From: Phocaeicola massiliensis B84634 = Timone 84634 = DSM 17679 = JCM 13223 | Lineage (GTDB): Bacteria; Bacteroidota; Bacteroidia; Bacteroidales; Bacteroidaceae | DNA length: 64,000 bases | Assembly (NCBI RefSeq): GCF_000382445.1 | Contig: NZ_KB905472.1 | Location: 2,466,602 to 2,530,601 of the forward strand | Direction of reading: 5' to 3' | Shown: piece by piece, positions 44,550-53,762 of the stretch | Layout of the letters: every line of letters begins with the position of its first letter | Position numbering within the stretch: the first letter of the stretch is position 1 | Notes under the pieces: model-generated | Databases searched by the model: none | Told to the model about the DNA's origin: nothing | Seen by the model: the letters and a program-made list of their open reading frames with translations, nothing else | Translations under genes and position numbers: made by a program

Positions 44550-45779
44550 TTAATCGTTATGCAACGCAGAGGCTGTCATAAACTCGTTCATAAACTCATC
44601 TTCTTTCATCACTCCGTAACTGCCTTCCACACAAGCCACCTCGTCGAAGTTCTGTACATTGTCCGGCTCTATGCCCGGATAGTAAATGAGGAAAGGCACC
44701 GGCTCAGCAGTATGTGTACGCAGTTCGCAAGGTGTGGGGTGGTCGGGAAGCACGGCAATAGCCACAGGCTCGTCCCAATCTTTCACTGCCTCATAAACAG
44801 GCCCTACAACCCGCTTATCCAGATTTTCAATAGTGAACTGTTTCAACTTAAAATCCCCCTCATGCCCCGCCTCGTCACTGGCTTCGATATGCAGATAGAC
44901 AAAGTCATCCGTCCGAAGTGCTTCCAATGCAGCAGCAACCTTGTTTTCATAATTTGTATCATAAAGTCCTGTTGCCCCTTGCACGGTGATGCGACGCAAT
45001 CCGGCATAATATCCGATTCCGTTAATCAAATCGACAGCCGAAATGACCGCACCTTTCCTGATAACCGGATACTTCTCTGCCAATGGCTCCATCTGCGGAC
45101 GATAGCCCGGACTCCACGGCCAGATGCTGTTGGCAGGATCTTTACCTTCGGCTATACGCTTCTTGTTAATGGGATGTTCAGCCAGTAATTCTTGCGACTT
45201 CAGGATAAGGGCATTTATCAGTTCGGCCGTCTCCTGAGCTTCCGGCACCCCGGCTTTCACCATCAGCGGACGGAAAGGTTTCAACGGAACATCGTGAGGA
45301 GGCGTACAATCCAACTGCTTATTGCCCCCTTTTATCACCAATAAATGACGGTATTGCACCCCTGTATAGAAATGAATACGGTCTGTGCCCAACTTCTCTT
45401 CCAAATATTGAATCAACACATCAGCTTCTTCGGTGGTGATATGACCGGCAGAATGATTCTTTATATTATCTCCTTCGATACAGATAATATTGCAACGCAT
45501 CGCCATGTCTCCCGGTTGCAGCTCTACGCCGATACTCGCCGCTTCCAACGGACCGCGTCCTTCATACACCTTCGGCAGATTATAGCCCATAACAGACATA
45601 TTCGCCACTTCGCTGCCCGGATGAAACCCCGGTGCAACAGTCATCAGCCTTCCGGTACGTCCCATACGGGCAAGCTTGTCCATATAGGGTGTAGCAGCAT
45701 ATTGCAGCAATGTTTTATTTCCCAATGATTCAGCCGGCCAGTCGGCCATACCGTCACCCAGAATAATAATGTGTTTCAT
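44550..45779 (-). CDS. ApgM-family enzyme, probable homoserine kinase
   Basis: 409 residues of the cofactor-independent phosphoglycerate mutase/alkaline phosphatase fold. Metal motifs: ILGDGMADWP, SVMGYNL, HIEASDEAGHEGD, and VLPDHPTP. Annotated by sequence it would be phosphoglycerate mutase, but it lies between thrA and thrC, and no GHMP-type thrB is present. A subgroup of this family has been proposed, and for Bacteroides reported, to phosphorylate homoserine. So ATP-dependent homoserine kinase is the favoured role, phosphoglycerate mutase the alternative. Four bases after thrA. Confidence 0.85.
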   Translation of the reverse strand: MKHIIILGDGMADWPAESLGNKTLLQYAATPYMDKLARMGRTGRLMTVAPGFHPGSEVANMSVMGYNLPKVYEGRGPLEAASIGVELQPGDMAMRCNIICIEGDNIKNHSAGHITTEEADVLIQYLEEKLGTDRIHFYTGVQYRHLLVIKGGNKQLDCTPPHDVPLKPFRPLMVKAGVPEAQETAELINALILKSQELLAEHPINKKRIAEGKDPANSIWPWSPGYRPQMEPLAEKYPVIRKGAVISAVDLINGIGYYAGLRRITVQGATGLYDTNYENKVAAALEALRTDDFVYLHIEASDEAGHEGDFKLKQFTIENLDKRVVGPVYEAVKDWDEPVAIAVLPDHPTPCELRTHTAEPVPFLIYYPGIEPDNVQNFDEVACVEGSYGVMKEDEFMNEFMTASALHND

Positions 45780-45783
45780 AAGC

Positions 45784-48216
45784 CTAAATGTTTGCGATAC
45801 TCATGATATCGGCAAATACTCCGGCAGCAGTTACACTGGCACCGGCACCGTATCCTTGTATCATCATTGGATATTCTTTATACCGTTCGGTAGTAAGCAG
45901 AATAATATTATTACTGCCCTCCAATCCATAGAACGGATGTTTGCTGTCTACTTCCTGCAGAGACACACTACCTTTACCGTTTTCCAGTTTCGCAACGAAG
46001 CGCCAACGTTTGTTCTCGCTCTCCAGTTTCCGGCGACGTGCCTCAAAATCGGCATCCAGCGACGGGACTTTCTTCCAGAACTCTTCCAAAGGTCCTTCGA
46101 AGAAGTCACTCGGCACGAAAAGATGTTTTTCCACATCTGTCTGTTCCAACTTGTATCCGGCCTCGCGCGCCAAGATAACCAACTTGCGGATTACGTCTTT
46201 TCCACTCAGGTCGATACGCGGGTCGGGCTCCGAATAACGTTCTTCCTGTGCCATCTTGATGGTTTGGCTGAAAGGCACGTCTGCGCTGATCTTATTAAAG
46301 ATATAGTTCAAAGTTCCACTGAGTACCGCTTCTATCTTCAGAATCTTATCACCACTGTTTATCAAGTCATTGATGGTATTGATAATCGGCAGCCCCGCAC
46401 CTACATTTGTCTCGAACAAGAACTTCACCCCCCGTCTGCGGGCTATTTGTTTCAGCTCGCTATAAATGGAATAATCCGATGAAGCGGCAATCTTATTCGC
46501 AGCCACTACAGAGATATTATGCATCAGGAACTCTTTATAAAGAGAGGCTACTTCGGCACTTGCCGTACAATCCACAAAAACAGAATTGAAAATATTCATG
46601 CCGATAATCTCGTCATGCAGCACAGCGGCAGAAGACGGGATTCCTTTTTCTTCCATCTCTTCCCTATAAGAAGCAAGGTCAATGCCCGCACGTGTGAAGA
46701 GTGCACGGTGCCCGTCGGCAATGCCCACCACCTTCAACTTCAAGCCGCGTTCCTGCATCAACTTTTGTTGCTGGCAACGGATTTGTTCTATCAGGCTGCC
46801 GCCCACCGTACCGGTACCACAGATAAACAAGTTCAATACTTGATACTCCGACAGGAAGAATGAATCATGAATGACATTCAAAGATTTGCGAAGCGATTTA
46901 GCCTCTACCACAAAAGAAATGTTGGTCTCCGAAGCACCTTGCGCACAAGCTATCACACTGATGCCGTTACGTCCCAATGTTCCGAAAAGCTTTCCGGCAA
47001 TGCCGGGTGTATGCTTCATATTCTCGCCTACAATCGCAATGGTGGCCAAATTCATCTCAGCCACCACCGGACTGATTTCACCCATTTCTATCTCTTTTGC
47101 AAATTCTTCATTCAACACCTCACAAGCCAATGCAGCATCCTGATTACGGACACCGATGGAAGTGCTGTTCTCCGAAGAAGCCTGAGACACCATGAACACA
47201 CTGATGCCATTCTGCGCCAATGCCTTGAAGATGCGGAAGTTTACGCCGATCACTCCCACCATGCCCAAACCTGTAACCGTAATCAGAGTGGTGTCATTGA
47301 TAGAAGAAATACCTTTAATGGCTTTTGAGCCCGAATCAACTTCCTGCTTGATAATGGTTCCGGGAGCCTCGGGGTTAAAGGTGTTTTTTATCAGAATGGG
47401 AATATTCTTGTGACACACCGGATAGATAGTCGGCGGATAAACTACTTTCGCACCAAAGTTGCAAAGCTCCATAGCTTCTACATAACTCAGCTCGTTTATG
47501 GTATAAGCAGTGCTGATGACACGCGGGTCGGCGGTCATAAAGCCGTCCACATCCGTCCATATCTCCAGACTGGCGGCATTCAAAGATGCGGCAATGATGG
47601 AAGCCGTATAATCCGAACCGCCACGTCCCAAGTTTGTCACTTCTCCGCTGTTCTTGTCGGTAGATATAAAACCGGGCACCAGTGCTACCTGCGGAATTTC
47701 ATCAAATGTTTCTTTCACCAACGAAGTTGTCAGTTCCGAATCCAGAATATGTTTGGCATGTTTTTTCTCGGTCTTGATGAAGTTGCGCGAATCATACCAC
47801 ACCGCTCCCTTTATCAGCGTTGCCGCAATAATAGACGACAAACGTTCACCGTAGCTCACGATAGTTGCAGAAGTTTTGGAAGACAAATCCTTAATCAGAT
47901 AAATACCTTGAAAGATATCTTTCAACTCACTCAACAGTTCATTGACCTTATCCAGCAATACGGTGCGTCCTTCGCCCGCCGGAATAACGGTATACACCAT
48001 TTCGATGTGACGGTTTACTATCTCACGATACTCTTTTTCATACTCTGCATCGCCGTTGGCTGCCATTTGTGAGGTATTGATTAACTTGTCAGTGATGCCG
48101 CCCAAAGCAGATACCACTACGATTACAGGCTCTTCGGCAGCCTCTACTATCTGTTTGACTTTTAAAATACTGTCTACGGAACCTACGGATGTTCCGCCGA
48201 ATTTCATTACTTTCAT
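45784..48216 (-). CDS. thrA: Bifunctional aspartokinase/homoserine dehydrogenase
   Basis: 810-residue fusion catalysing the first and third steps from aspartate to threonine and methionine. Aspartokinase domain (about 1-295): MKFGGTSVGS, TTSLV and GRGGSDYTASI. Two ACT-type regulatory segments (about 310-455; VTGLGMVGVIG, ATIAIVGENM). Homoserine dehydrogenase (about 460-810): LFICGTGTVGGSL, VDCTASAEV, VLSGTLNYIFN, EPDPRIDLSGKDV. First gene of the operon; preceded by a Thr/Met-rich leader peptide (48401-48493). Confidence 0.96.
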   Translation of the reverse strand: MKVMKFGGTSVGSVDSILKVKQIVEAAEEPVIVVVSALGGITDKLINTSQMAANGDAEYEKEYREIVNRHIEMVYTVIPAGEGRTVLLDKVNELLSELKDIFQGIYLIKDLSSKTSATIVSYGERLSSIIAATLIKGAVWYDSRNFIKTEKKHAKHILDSELTTSLVKETFDEIPQVALVPGFISTDKNSGEVTNLGRGGSDYTASIIAASLNAASLEIWTDVDGFMTADPRVISTAYTINELSYVEAMELCNFGAKVVYPPTIYPVCHKNIPILIKNTFNPEAPGTIIKQEVDSGSKAIKGISSINDTTLITVTGLGMVGVIGVNFRIFKALAQNGISVFMVSQASSENSTSIGVRNQDAALACEVLNEEFAKEIEMGEISPVVAEMNLATIAIVGENMKHTPGIAGKLFGTLGRNGISVIACAQGASETNISFVVEAKSLRKSLNVIHDSFFLSEYQVLNLFICGTGTVGGSLIEQIRCQQQKLMQERGLKLKVVGIADGHRALFTRAGIDLASYREEMEEKGIPSSAAVLHDEIIGMNIFNSVFVDCTASAEVASLYKEFLMHNISVVAANKIAASSDYSIYSELKQIARRRGVKFLFETNVGAGLPIINTINDLINSGDKILKIEAVLSGTLNYIFNKISADVPFSQTIKMAQEERYSEPDPRIDLSGKDVIRKLVILAREAGYKLEQTDVEKHLFVPSDFFEGPLEEFWKKVPSLDADFEARRRKLESENKRWRFVAKLENGKGSVSLQEVDSKHPFYGLEGSNNIILLTTERYKEYPMMIQGYGAGASVTAAGVFADIMSIANI

Positions 48217-48353
48217 GCAATTACCTATTTTGTTCCGGCTCTTTTCCCCTGCATTATCATCTCCTTATTTAGTTCAGGACACTATATAACACGTCTTCAG
48301 TAACGGAATAAGCCGTATCTGTTTACAATAAAATAAAATTAAATGCTGTTTTT

Positions 48354-48369
48354 GCTTACGTCCGTAAGC
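48354..48369 (-). other. Hairpin in the thrA leader
   Basis: GCTTACG with its complement (7 bp, two-base loop; six pairs with a four-base loop), followed on the minus strand by an A/T-rich stretch without a clean T run. It is the best candidate for the attenuator structure but is weak. A 10-bp direct repeat (TATATAGTGT) flanks it at 48279-48288 and 48385-48394. Confidence 0.4.
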
Positions 48370-48400
48370 GTGTATCACGTAGAAACACTATATACTATCC

Positions 48401-48493
48401 TTAACCCCGAGGGGTCATTGTTGTGGATGCAGACATGGAGGTCATCATGCTCCCCATCCCAAAAGTGGTTGTATGCAGATAGTACATTGTCAT
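48401..48493 (-). CDS. Thr/Met-rich leader peptide of the threonine operon (ThrL-like)
   Basis: 30-residue peptide with 8 Thr and 7 Met (including start), plus 4 Ser; it contains TTTFGMGSMMTSM and ends TTMTPRG. It begins about 30 bases after a -7 box at 48529-48536 and lies in the 5' leader of thrA. Threonine and methionine are the end products of the ThrA branch, so the codons match the pathway, as in known leader-peptide attenuators. I infer sensing of charged tRNA-Thr and tRNA-Met. The attenuator hairpin is not as clear as in the Phe/Tyr operon. A further 11-codon frame begins at the GGAGATGATAATG sequence near 48260; it has no informative composition. Confidence 0.75.
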   Translation of the reverse strand: MTMYYLHTTTFGMGSMMTSMSASTTMTPRG

Positions 48494-48528
48494 TTTATAA
48501 CCGTTCTTTCCTTTTTGTTTGAACGATG

Positions 48529-48536
48529 CAAATATA
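48529..48536 (-). promoter_or_regulatory. -7 box (TATATTTG) for the thr leader and operon
   Basis: Exact TAnnTTTG, predicted start near 48523. -33 spacing is not ideal (TTG 14 bases upstream). Confidence 0.5.
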
Positions 48537-48631
48537 AAAACTATTTCTTACAATCTATCACGAATCTCGTTTTTTTTGAGAGAAACAGTAAGAATTACTC
48601 TTTCAATAGCAGAAATAAGACAAAAAGAAGC

Positions 48632-48674
48632 AAAAAAACCGCCTTTCACAAGCGTTTTTATTGTGAAAGACGGC
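48632..48674 (-). terminator. Terminator after the propeller lipoprotein
   Basis: CTTTCACAA with its complement extended by GC pairs and a T-G wobble, loop of about 9, then a 7-T run on the minus strand. Confidence 0.8.
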
Positions 48675-48698
48675 TATTATAACCAAGCAATAGTCAAA

Positions 48699-49844
48699 TC
48701 ACTTCTTCAGTTTACCGATAAACATGACATTGTTATCATTTTCATCCAATGATTCAAGCAAGCCTTTCAGCAATTCTTTGTCTTTGTCTGTACAATCGGA
48801 TGCAGCCATACGCTTTTCTATGTTTTCCATCAGCACTGCCGGCTCATACATAGCAAAAAACCAACCGTTAGTGAAATTCATCGGTGCAGGAAGACCGCCA
48901 AAGTAGTCATTAACCAACTTCACATAGTGTGAATTATTGTTCTTGTTGTCTACCACAATAGTTCCTTTACCCCAAACCGTAGCAAGATATTTACCGGGAA
49001 GCTCATCGTAAATCAGGAATACGTCTTCTCCCACAGGAGGATTGGACAAGGCAAACTGCGCTTCCATCTTGTTGGCAGCAGCATTATAATTATATAATGT
49101 ATCGACAGGCATCATCATGTATTTGAAGCCTTCCACATTATTATAGCTCCATATCTCGTTATTAAAGCCAACGAAACGACCGTTTTTATCACGGGGATTT
49201 ATAGCCTGACCGGGGGCAGGTATATACTTGGTGATAGTGCTATCCGGCGTAATAACAGCTCCCATCATTTCACTCATACCCTGAAAGCAGAGATGAACGA
49301 GCGATATACTTCCATCGGGGTTGAGAGACAGTTTGGGTTTGTTGAGTCTTTCCCCCAAATCATAGTCAGTCACAAAGGTTCCGTCCAGATTATACTTCAA
49401 TACCTTAGTGCTTCCGGCAAACGGGGCAAGGTATATCACCTTATTTTTCTCATCAATCAATTCGCTATACAACGAACCTGCATATTCACCGGGCCCCTGT
49501 CCCATCGCTCCTATGTCATGCAGAAATTTTCCTTTATGGTCAAACAGCTTAAACACACCTCCGCTTTGACGGATTCCGATATAGTTGTCGGTAATAGCCG
49601 GCCACCACATTTTAAACAATGCCGTATCGGTATTTTCAAACCTCACCAACCGGCAATCTTCCACCCACTCGCTCAGAGGCACATTCAGAGTATCCTTTAC
49701 TTTCGCAAAATCACATACTGTGAGTGTATTGCCATTCTGCTCTAATCTTGTAATGGTGCCATCATCTTTCGATGACGGTCCGCAAGCTGCAAGAAAGGCA
49801 GTCGCCAGTATTGCAGTACTCATCAACAACATTGTCTTTTTCAT
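48699..49844 (-). CDS. Six-bladed beta-propeller lipoprotein
   Basis: 381 residues. Lipobox LAACGPSSKDDG. The sequence shows repeated blade-like segments (DHKGKFLHDIGAMGQGPGEYAG, YNLDGTFVTDYDLG) typical of the Bacteroides 6-bladed propeller group (BF-type DUF4934/NHL-like) with an acidic surface-export signal. Function unknown; most likely binds a ligand or peptide at the surface. ATG at 49844 is chosen because a promoter (49872-49903) lies over the upstream ATG at 49928. It is divergent from the GH89 gene, so co-regulation is possible. Confidence 0.8.
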   Translation of the reverse strand: MKKTMLLMSTAILATAFLAACGPSSKDDGTITRLEQNGNTLTVCDFAKVKDTLNVPLSEWVEDCRLVRFENTDTALFKMWWPAITDNYIGIRQSGGVFKLFDHKGKFLHDIGAMGQGPGEYAGSLYSELIDEKNKVIYLAPFAGSTKVLKYNLDGTFVTDYDLGERLNKPKLSLNPDGSISLVHLCFQGMSEMMGAVITPDSTITKYIPAPGQAINPRDKNGRFVGFNNEIWSYNNVEGFKYMMMPVDTLYNYNAAANKMEAQFALSNPPVGEDVFLIYDELPGKYLATVWGKGTIVVDNKNNNSHYVKLVNDYFGGLPAPMNFTNGWFFAMYEPAVLMENIEKRMAASDCTDKDKELLKGLLESLDENDNNVMFIGKLKK

Positions 49845-49871
49845 TATAGTACGATTTTTAAGTAGATTGTC

Positions 49872-49903
49872 CAAATGTAAAAAACATATTCCGAAGAAAC
49901 AAA
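49872..49903 (-). promoter_or_regulatory. Promoter of the propeller lipoprotein
   Basis: -33 TTTG (49900-49903), 20-base spacer, -7 TACATTTG (49872-49879): near-ideal. Confidence 0.75.
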
Positions 49904-49977
49904 CAATTATGGCTTTTTCTTCATACATTTAATTATAAAAGCTAAAACAAAAAGTTCTCTGATTGAATAAATTATCG

Positions 49978-49985
49978 TAATTTTG
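49978..49985 (+). promoter_or_regulatory. -7 box (TAATTTTG) for the GH89 gene
   Basis: Exact TAnnTTTG, about 60 bases before the ATG at 50045. No clear -33. Confidence 0.45.
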
Positions 49986-50044
49986 TGTGCCATATATAAG
50001 ACCAACTTCTGATATCTATAATCATTAACACATAAAATAAGAAA

Positions 50045-52333
50045 ATGAAACACTATTACTTTATTTCTTTATGGCTTATCGCAACAGTCGTGTCACTGCT
50101 ATGCACCGCCTGCCATTCCAACCATCCGCAGATACAAGCCGCGTATGACTTGATAGAACGTGTCACACCGGGATATGGCAACCAGTTCCAACTGGAACTT
50201 ATCGATTCCGAAAACGGAAAAGATGTCTACGAAATAGGCAGCCAGAACGGAAAGGTGTTATTGCGGGGTAACAATCCGGTAGCACTTGCCACCGCCTATA
50301 ACCAATATTTAAAATATACTTGCCATGCACATGTTTCCTGGTTCGGCGATCAACTCAACCTGCCGCAAACGCTTCCTCTCCCTGCCGAAACGACCCGTAA
50401 CATCATCAACGGCAAGTATCGTGTTTACATGAACTATTGCACCGTGAGTTACTCGGCAGCATGGTGGGACTGGGAACGATGGCAACGCGAGCTGGACTAT
50501 ATGGCAATGAACTCCATCAACATGCCCCTCTCTGTTGTCGGTCTGGAAGCCGTGTGGTACAACACGCTGCTGAAACATCGTTTCACGGATGAAGAGGCAC
50601 GGCATTTCCTTGCAGGACCGGCGCATGCCGCCTGGCAATGGATGCAAAACCTGCAGGACTATGGCGGACCGCTTCCCAAATCATGGATAGACTCTCACAT
50701 CCGGCTGGGCAAACAAATCATACAGCGTGAGCTGGAACTGGGCATGCAACCTATTCAACAAGGTTTCTCCGGCTACGTACCACGCGAACTGAAGGCTAAA
50801 TATCCCCATGCTAAAATACAGCAACAGCCTTCATGGTGCGCTTTTACCGGCGTTGCCCAGCTCGACCCCACCGACTCGCTGTTCCAAGTCATCGGGCATG
50901 ACTTCCTGGAAGAGCAAAAGAAGCTTTACGGTGCCCACGGGGTATATGCCGCCGACCCGTTCCATGAAAGCACTCCGCCGATAGATACTCCCGAATACCT
51001 GTCGGCGGTCGGAAAGTCCATTCACAAGCTATTCAAGGATTTCGACTCATCGGCTGTATGGGCTATGCAGGCATGGAGCTTGCGCGAACCGATTGTGAAA
51101 GCCGTTCCCAAAGAAGACTTGTTAATTCTCGACCTTAACGGGGCTAAGTGCCGAAAGGACAGCGCCTTTTGGGGCTACTCCGCCATTGCCGGTAATCTGC
51201 ACAACTTTGGCGGACGCATCAATCTACATGGCGATTTACCTTTGCTGGCGTCCAACCAATACGCCACCGCCGCAAAACGCTCGCCGAACATCGTCGGTTC
51301 GGGCCTCTTTATGGAGTCCATCGAGCAGAATCCGGTTTATTATGACCTTGCATTTGAAATGCCTTTGCACCGTGACAGCATTGATGTGGAAAAATGGTTG
51401 GCAGACTATGCGCGTCGCCGTTACGGAGCTGTCTCTCAAAATGCCGAGACCGCATGGACTGTCTATTTGCTCCGGTCGGCATACACACGGGGCACGAACG
51501 GTACGGAATTCAGCTCCATCATTGCCGCACGCCCCGCGCTTGATGTGAAAAAGTCGGGACCGAATGCCGGCTTTGCCATTCCTTATCATCCGACCGATTT
51601 GATACAGGCAGAAGCTCTTCTCCTGCAAGATGCAGACAAATTGGGAGATTCCCGCCCCTATCGTTTCGATATTATCGACATACAACGCCAAATCATGTCC
51701 AATCTGGGACAAGCCATCCACAAACAAGCGGCAAAGGCATTTAAAGAAAAAGACAAGACGGCCTTCCGACTCCACAGCCAACGCTTCTTGGAACTATTGA
51801 AGGATGTGGATACCTTATTACGCACTCGTCCTGAATTCAACTTCGACAGATGGCTCACTCAGGCACGCCGTTGGGGAACGACTCCCGAAGAACAAGACTT
51901 ATATGAGAAGGATGCCACTGCCCTGTTCACGATATGGGGGGCAGACAAAGACCCTTTCATCTTTGATTACGGTTGGAAAGAATGGGCAGGACTGATAGAC
52001 GGTTATTACCTGAAACGGTGGGAAAAGTTCTATGCCATGCTTGAAGAACATCTGGATAAAGGCACGGAATATTCGGAACAGGGCTTGCCGCTCACGCATA
52101 ACCGCGAAGCTTTCCGCGCCAATGACTTCTACAGTTCGCTGGGTGATTGGGAACTTCAGTATGTGTCGACTCCCGGAAAGGCACGCACCCCCATCACCCA
52201 AGGTGATGAAATAGAAACCGCACAGAGGATGTACCGCAAGTATGTTGCCCTGGCCGATGAGTATTATCGGGAAGGTGTTCAGAGAGATGAAGTGAAAGAA
52301 GAAAACAGATTTGAGAATTTGGGAAAGAAATAA
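50045..52333 (+). CDS. GH89 alpha-N-acetylglucosaminidase
   Basis: 762-residue lipoprotein (Cys near 27 in LLCTACHSN). Releases terminal alpha-linked GlcNAc, as in mucin core O-glycans or heparan-type chains. NAGLU-type layout: N-terminal domain, TIM barrel (MNYCTVSYSAAWWDWERWQRELDYMAMN is conserved in the family), C-terminal helical domain. Candidate acid in ADPFHESTPP and nucleophile in GLFMESIEQNPVYYDL. The 3' end overlaps the upstream part of radA's non-coding sequence. Transcribed separately from the propeller gene. Confidence 0.92.
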   Translation: MKHYYFISLWLIATVVSLLCTACHSNHPQIQAAYDLIERVTPGYGNQFQLELIDSENGKDVYEIGSQNGKVLLRGNNPVALATAYNQYLKYTCHAHVSWFGDQLNLPQTLPLPAETTRNIINGKYRVYMNYCTVSYSAAWWDWERWQRELDYMAMNSINMPLSVVGLEAVWYNTLLKHRFTDEEARHFLAGPAHAAWQWMQNLQDYGGPLPKSWIDSHIRLGKQIIQRELELGMQPIQQGFSGYVPRELKAKYPHAKIQQQPSWCAFTGVAQLDPTDSLFQVIGHDFLEEQKKLYGAHGVYAADPFHESTPPIDTPEYLSAVGKSIHKLFKDFDSSAVWAMQAWSLREPIVKAVPKEDLLILDLNGAKCRKDSAFWGYSAIAGNLHNFGGRINLHGDLPLLASNQYATAAKRSPNIVGSGLFMESIEQNPVYYDLAFEMPLHRDSIDVEKWLADYARRRYGAVSQNAETAWTVYLLRSAYTRGTNGTEFSSIIAARPALDVKKSGPNAGFAIPYHPTDLIQAEALLLQDADKLGDSRPYRFDIIDIQRQIMSNLGQAIHKQAAKAFKEKDKTAFRLHSQRFLELLKDVDTLLRTRPEFNFDRWLTQARRWGTTPEEQDLYEKDATALFTIWGADKDPFIFDYGWKEWAGLIDGYYLKRWEKFYAMLEEHLDKGTEYSEQGLPLTHNREAFRANDFYSSLGDWELQYVSTPGKARTPITQGDEIETAQRMYRKYVALADEYYREGVQRDEVKEENRFENLGKK

Positions 52334-52346
52334 AGAAATATTTCCA

Positions 52347-52354
52347 TACCTTTG
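52347..52354 (+). promoter_or_regulatory. TAnnTTTG match just before radA
   Basis: TACCTTTG ends 4 bases before the ATG at 52359, so a transcript from it would be nearly leaderless. No -33 partner at the usual spacing; the nearest TTTG is 25 bases upstream. Confidence 0.3.
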
Positions 52355-52358
52355 CTGT

Positions 52359-53723
52359 ATGAAAGAAAAGACTGTATATATATGTAGCAACTGCGGACAA
52401 GACTCTCCCAAATGGATTGGCAAGTGCCCTTCTTGCGGTGAGTGGAACACGTATGTAGAAGAGGTGGTGCGCAAGCCCGTAGCCGGAACCCGTCCTCTTT
52501 CTGGATTGGAACCGGTCAAGAGCAAACCGGTAATCCTCAGTGAAATAACGGGTGGCGATGAGCCACGCATCGATATGCACGACGAGGAGTTAAACCGTGT
52601 ATTGGGCGGCGGTCTGGTTCCCGGCTCGCTGGTGTTGCTGGGTGGGGAACCGGGCATCGGCAAGTCCACCCTCGTGCTACAAACTGTTCTGAGATTACCC
52701 GAAAAGAAGATACTTTATGTGTCCGGCGAAGAAAGCGCACGGCAGCTGAAGCTGCGTGCCGACCGCATCCGTCACAACTCATCGGACTGCCTGATAGCAT
52801 GCGAAACATCTTTGGAACAGATTTACGTAAACATCAAGAACACGCAACCCGACCTGGTTATCATCGACTCCATACAAACGATATCAACCGAGACAATCGA
52901 GTCTTCTCCCGGAAGCCTGGTGCAAGTGCGCGAATGTTCCGCCTCCATCCTTAAATTTGCCAAGCAGACCAACACGCCCGTTATCCTGATCGGACATATC
53001 AATAAGGAAGGAAGCATAGCCGGACCAAAGGTACTGGAGCACATTGTCGACACCGTTTTGCAGTTCGAGGGCGACCAACATTATATGTATCGCATCCTGC
53101 GCAGCATCAAGAACCGTTTCGGCAGCACTGCCGAATTAGGCATCTACGAGATGCGGCAGGACGGATTGAGGCAAGTGAGCAACCCCTCTGAGTTACTGCT
53201 GAGCCAAGACCATGAAGGAATGAGCGGCGTAGCCATCGCCTCTGCCATCGAAGGGGTTCGTCCGTTCCTCATCGAAACACAGGCACTGGTCAGCTCTGCC
53301 GTCTACGGCAATCCTCAACGCTCCGCCACAGGCTTTGATCTGAGAAGAATGAACATGCTTCTTGCCGTGTTGGAGAAACGGGTCGGATTCAAGCTGGCAC
53401 AGAAAGATGTCTTTCTCAATATAGCCGGCGGACTGAAGGTCAACGACCCTGCCATCGACCTGTCTGTCATCAGCGCCATCTTGTCCAGCAACATGGATGC
53501 GGAGGTGGAGCGCGACACCTGCATGGCAGGTGAAGTGGGACTGAGTGGAGAGATACGTCCGGTCAACCGCATCGAACAGCGAATCGGTGAAGCCGAAAAG
53601 CTCGGATTCAAGCGTATCCTTATCCCCAAGCATAACCTTCAGGGAATGGATACCAAGAAACTGAAAATAGAACTCATTCCGGTCAGAAAAGTGGAAGAAG
53701 CGTTCCGGGCCTTATTCGGATAA
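52359..53723 (+). CDS. radA: DNA repair protein RadA
   Basis: 454 residues; recombination branch-migration ATPase of the RecA/Lon-like group. N-terminal zinc finger (YICSNCGQDSPKWIGKCPSCGEWNT), RecA-like core with Walker A GGEPGIGKST and the RadA-specific KNRFG motif (IKNRFGSTAELG), C-terminal Lon-like domain (GLSGEIRPVNRIEQRIGEAEKLGFKR). The ATG at 52359 is chosen over 52311 because the zinc-finger start is the family norm. Confidence 0.97.
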   Translation: MKEKTVYICSNCGQDSPKWIGKCPSCGEWNTYVEEVVRKPVAGTRPLSGLEPVKSKPVILSEITGGDEPRIDMHDEELNRVLGGGLVPGSLVLLGGEPGIGKSTLVLQTVLRLPEKKILYVSGEESARQLKLRADRIRHNSSDCLIACETSLEQIYVNIKNTQPDLVIIDSIQTISTETIESSPGSLVQVRECSASILKFAKQTNTPVILIGHINKEGSIAGPKVLEHIVDTVLQFEGDQHYMYRILRSIKNRFGSTAELGIYEMRQDGLRQVSNPSELLLSQDHEGMSGVAIASAIEGVRPFLIETQALVSSAVYGNPQRSATGFDLRRMNMLLAVLEKRVGFKLAQKDVFLNIAGGLKVNDPAIDLSVISAILSSNMDAEVERDTCMAGEVGLSGEIRPVNRIEQRIGEAEKLGFKRILIPKHNLQGMDTKKLKIELIPVRKVEEAFRALFG

Positions 53724-53762
53724 GATACATAAAACTGTTTTAAAACTAAAGAATCGACATCA

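Noticed and set aside
44550-45779. Phosphoglycerate mutase as primary call
   Set aside because: Family resemblance fits, but position between thrA and thrC with no thrB makes homoserine kinase the better call.
48240-48275. Second short frame before thrA (after GGAGATGATAATG)
   Set aside because: Eleven codons without informative composition; the Shine-Dalgarno-like GGAG is not decisive in this phylum.
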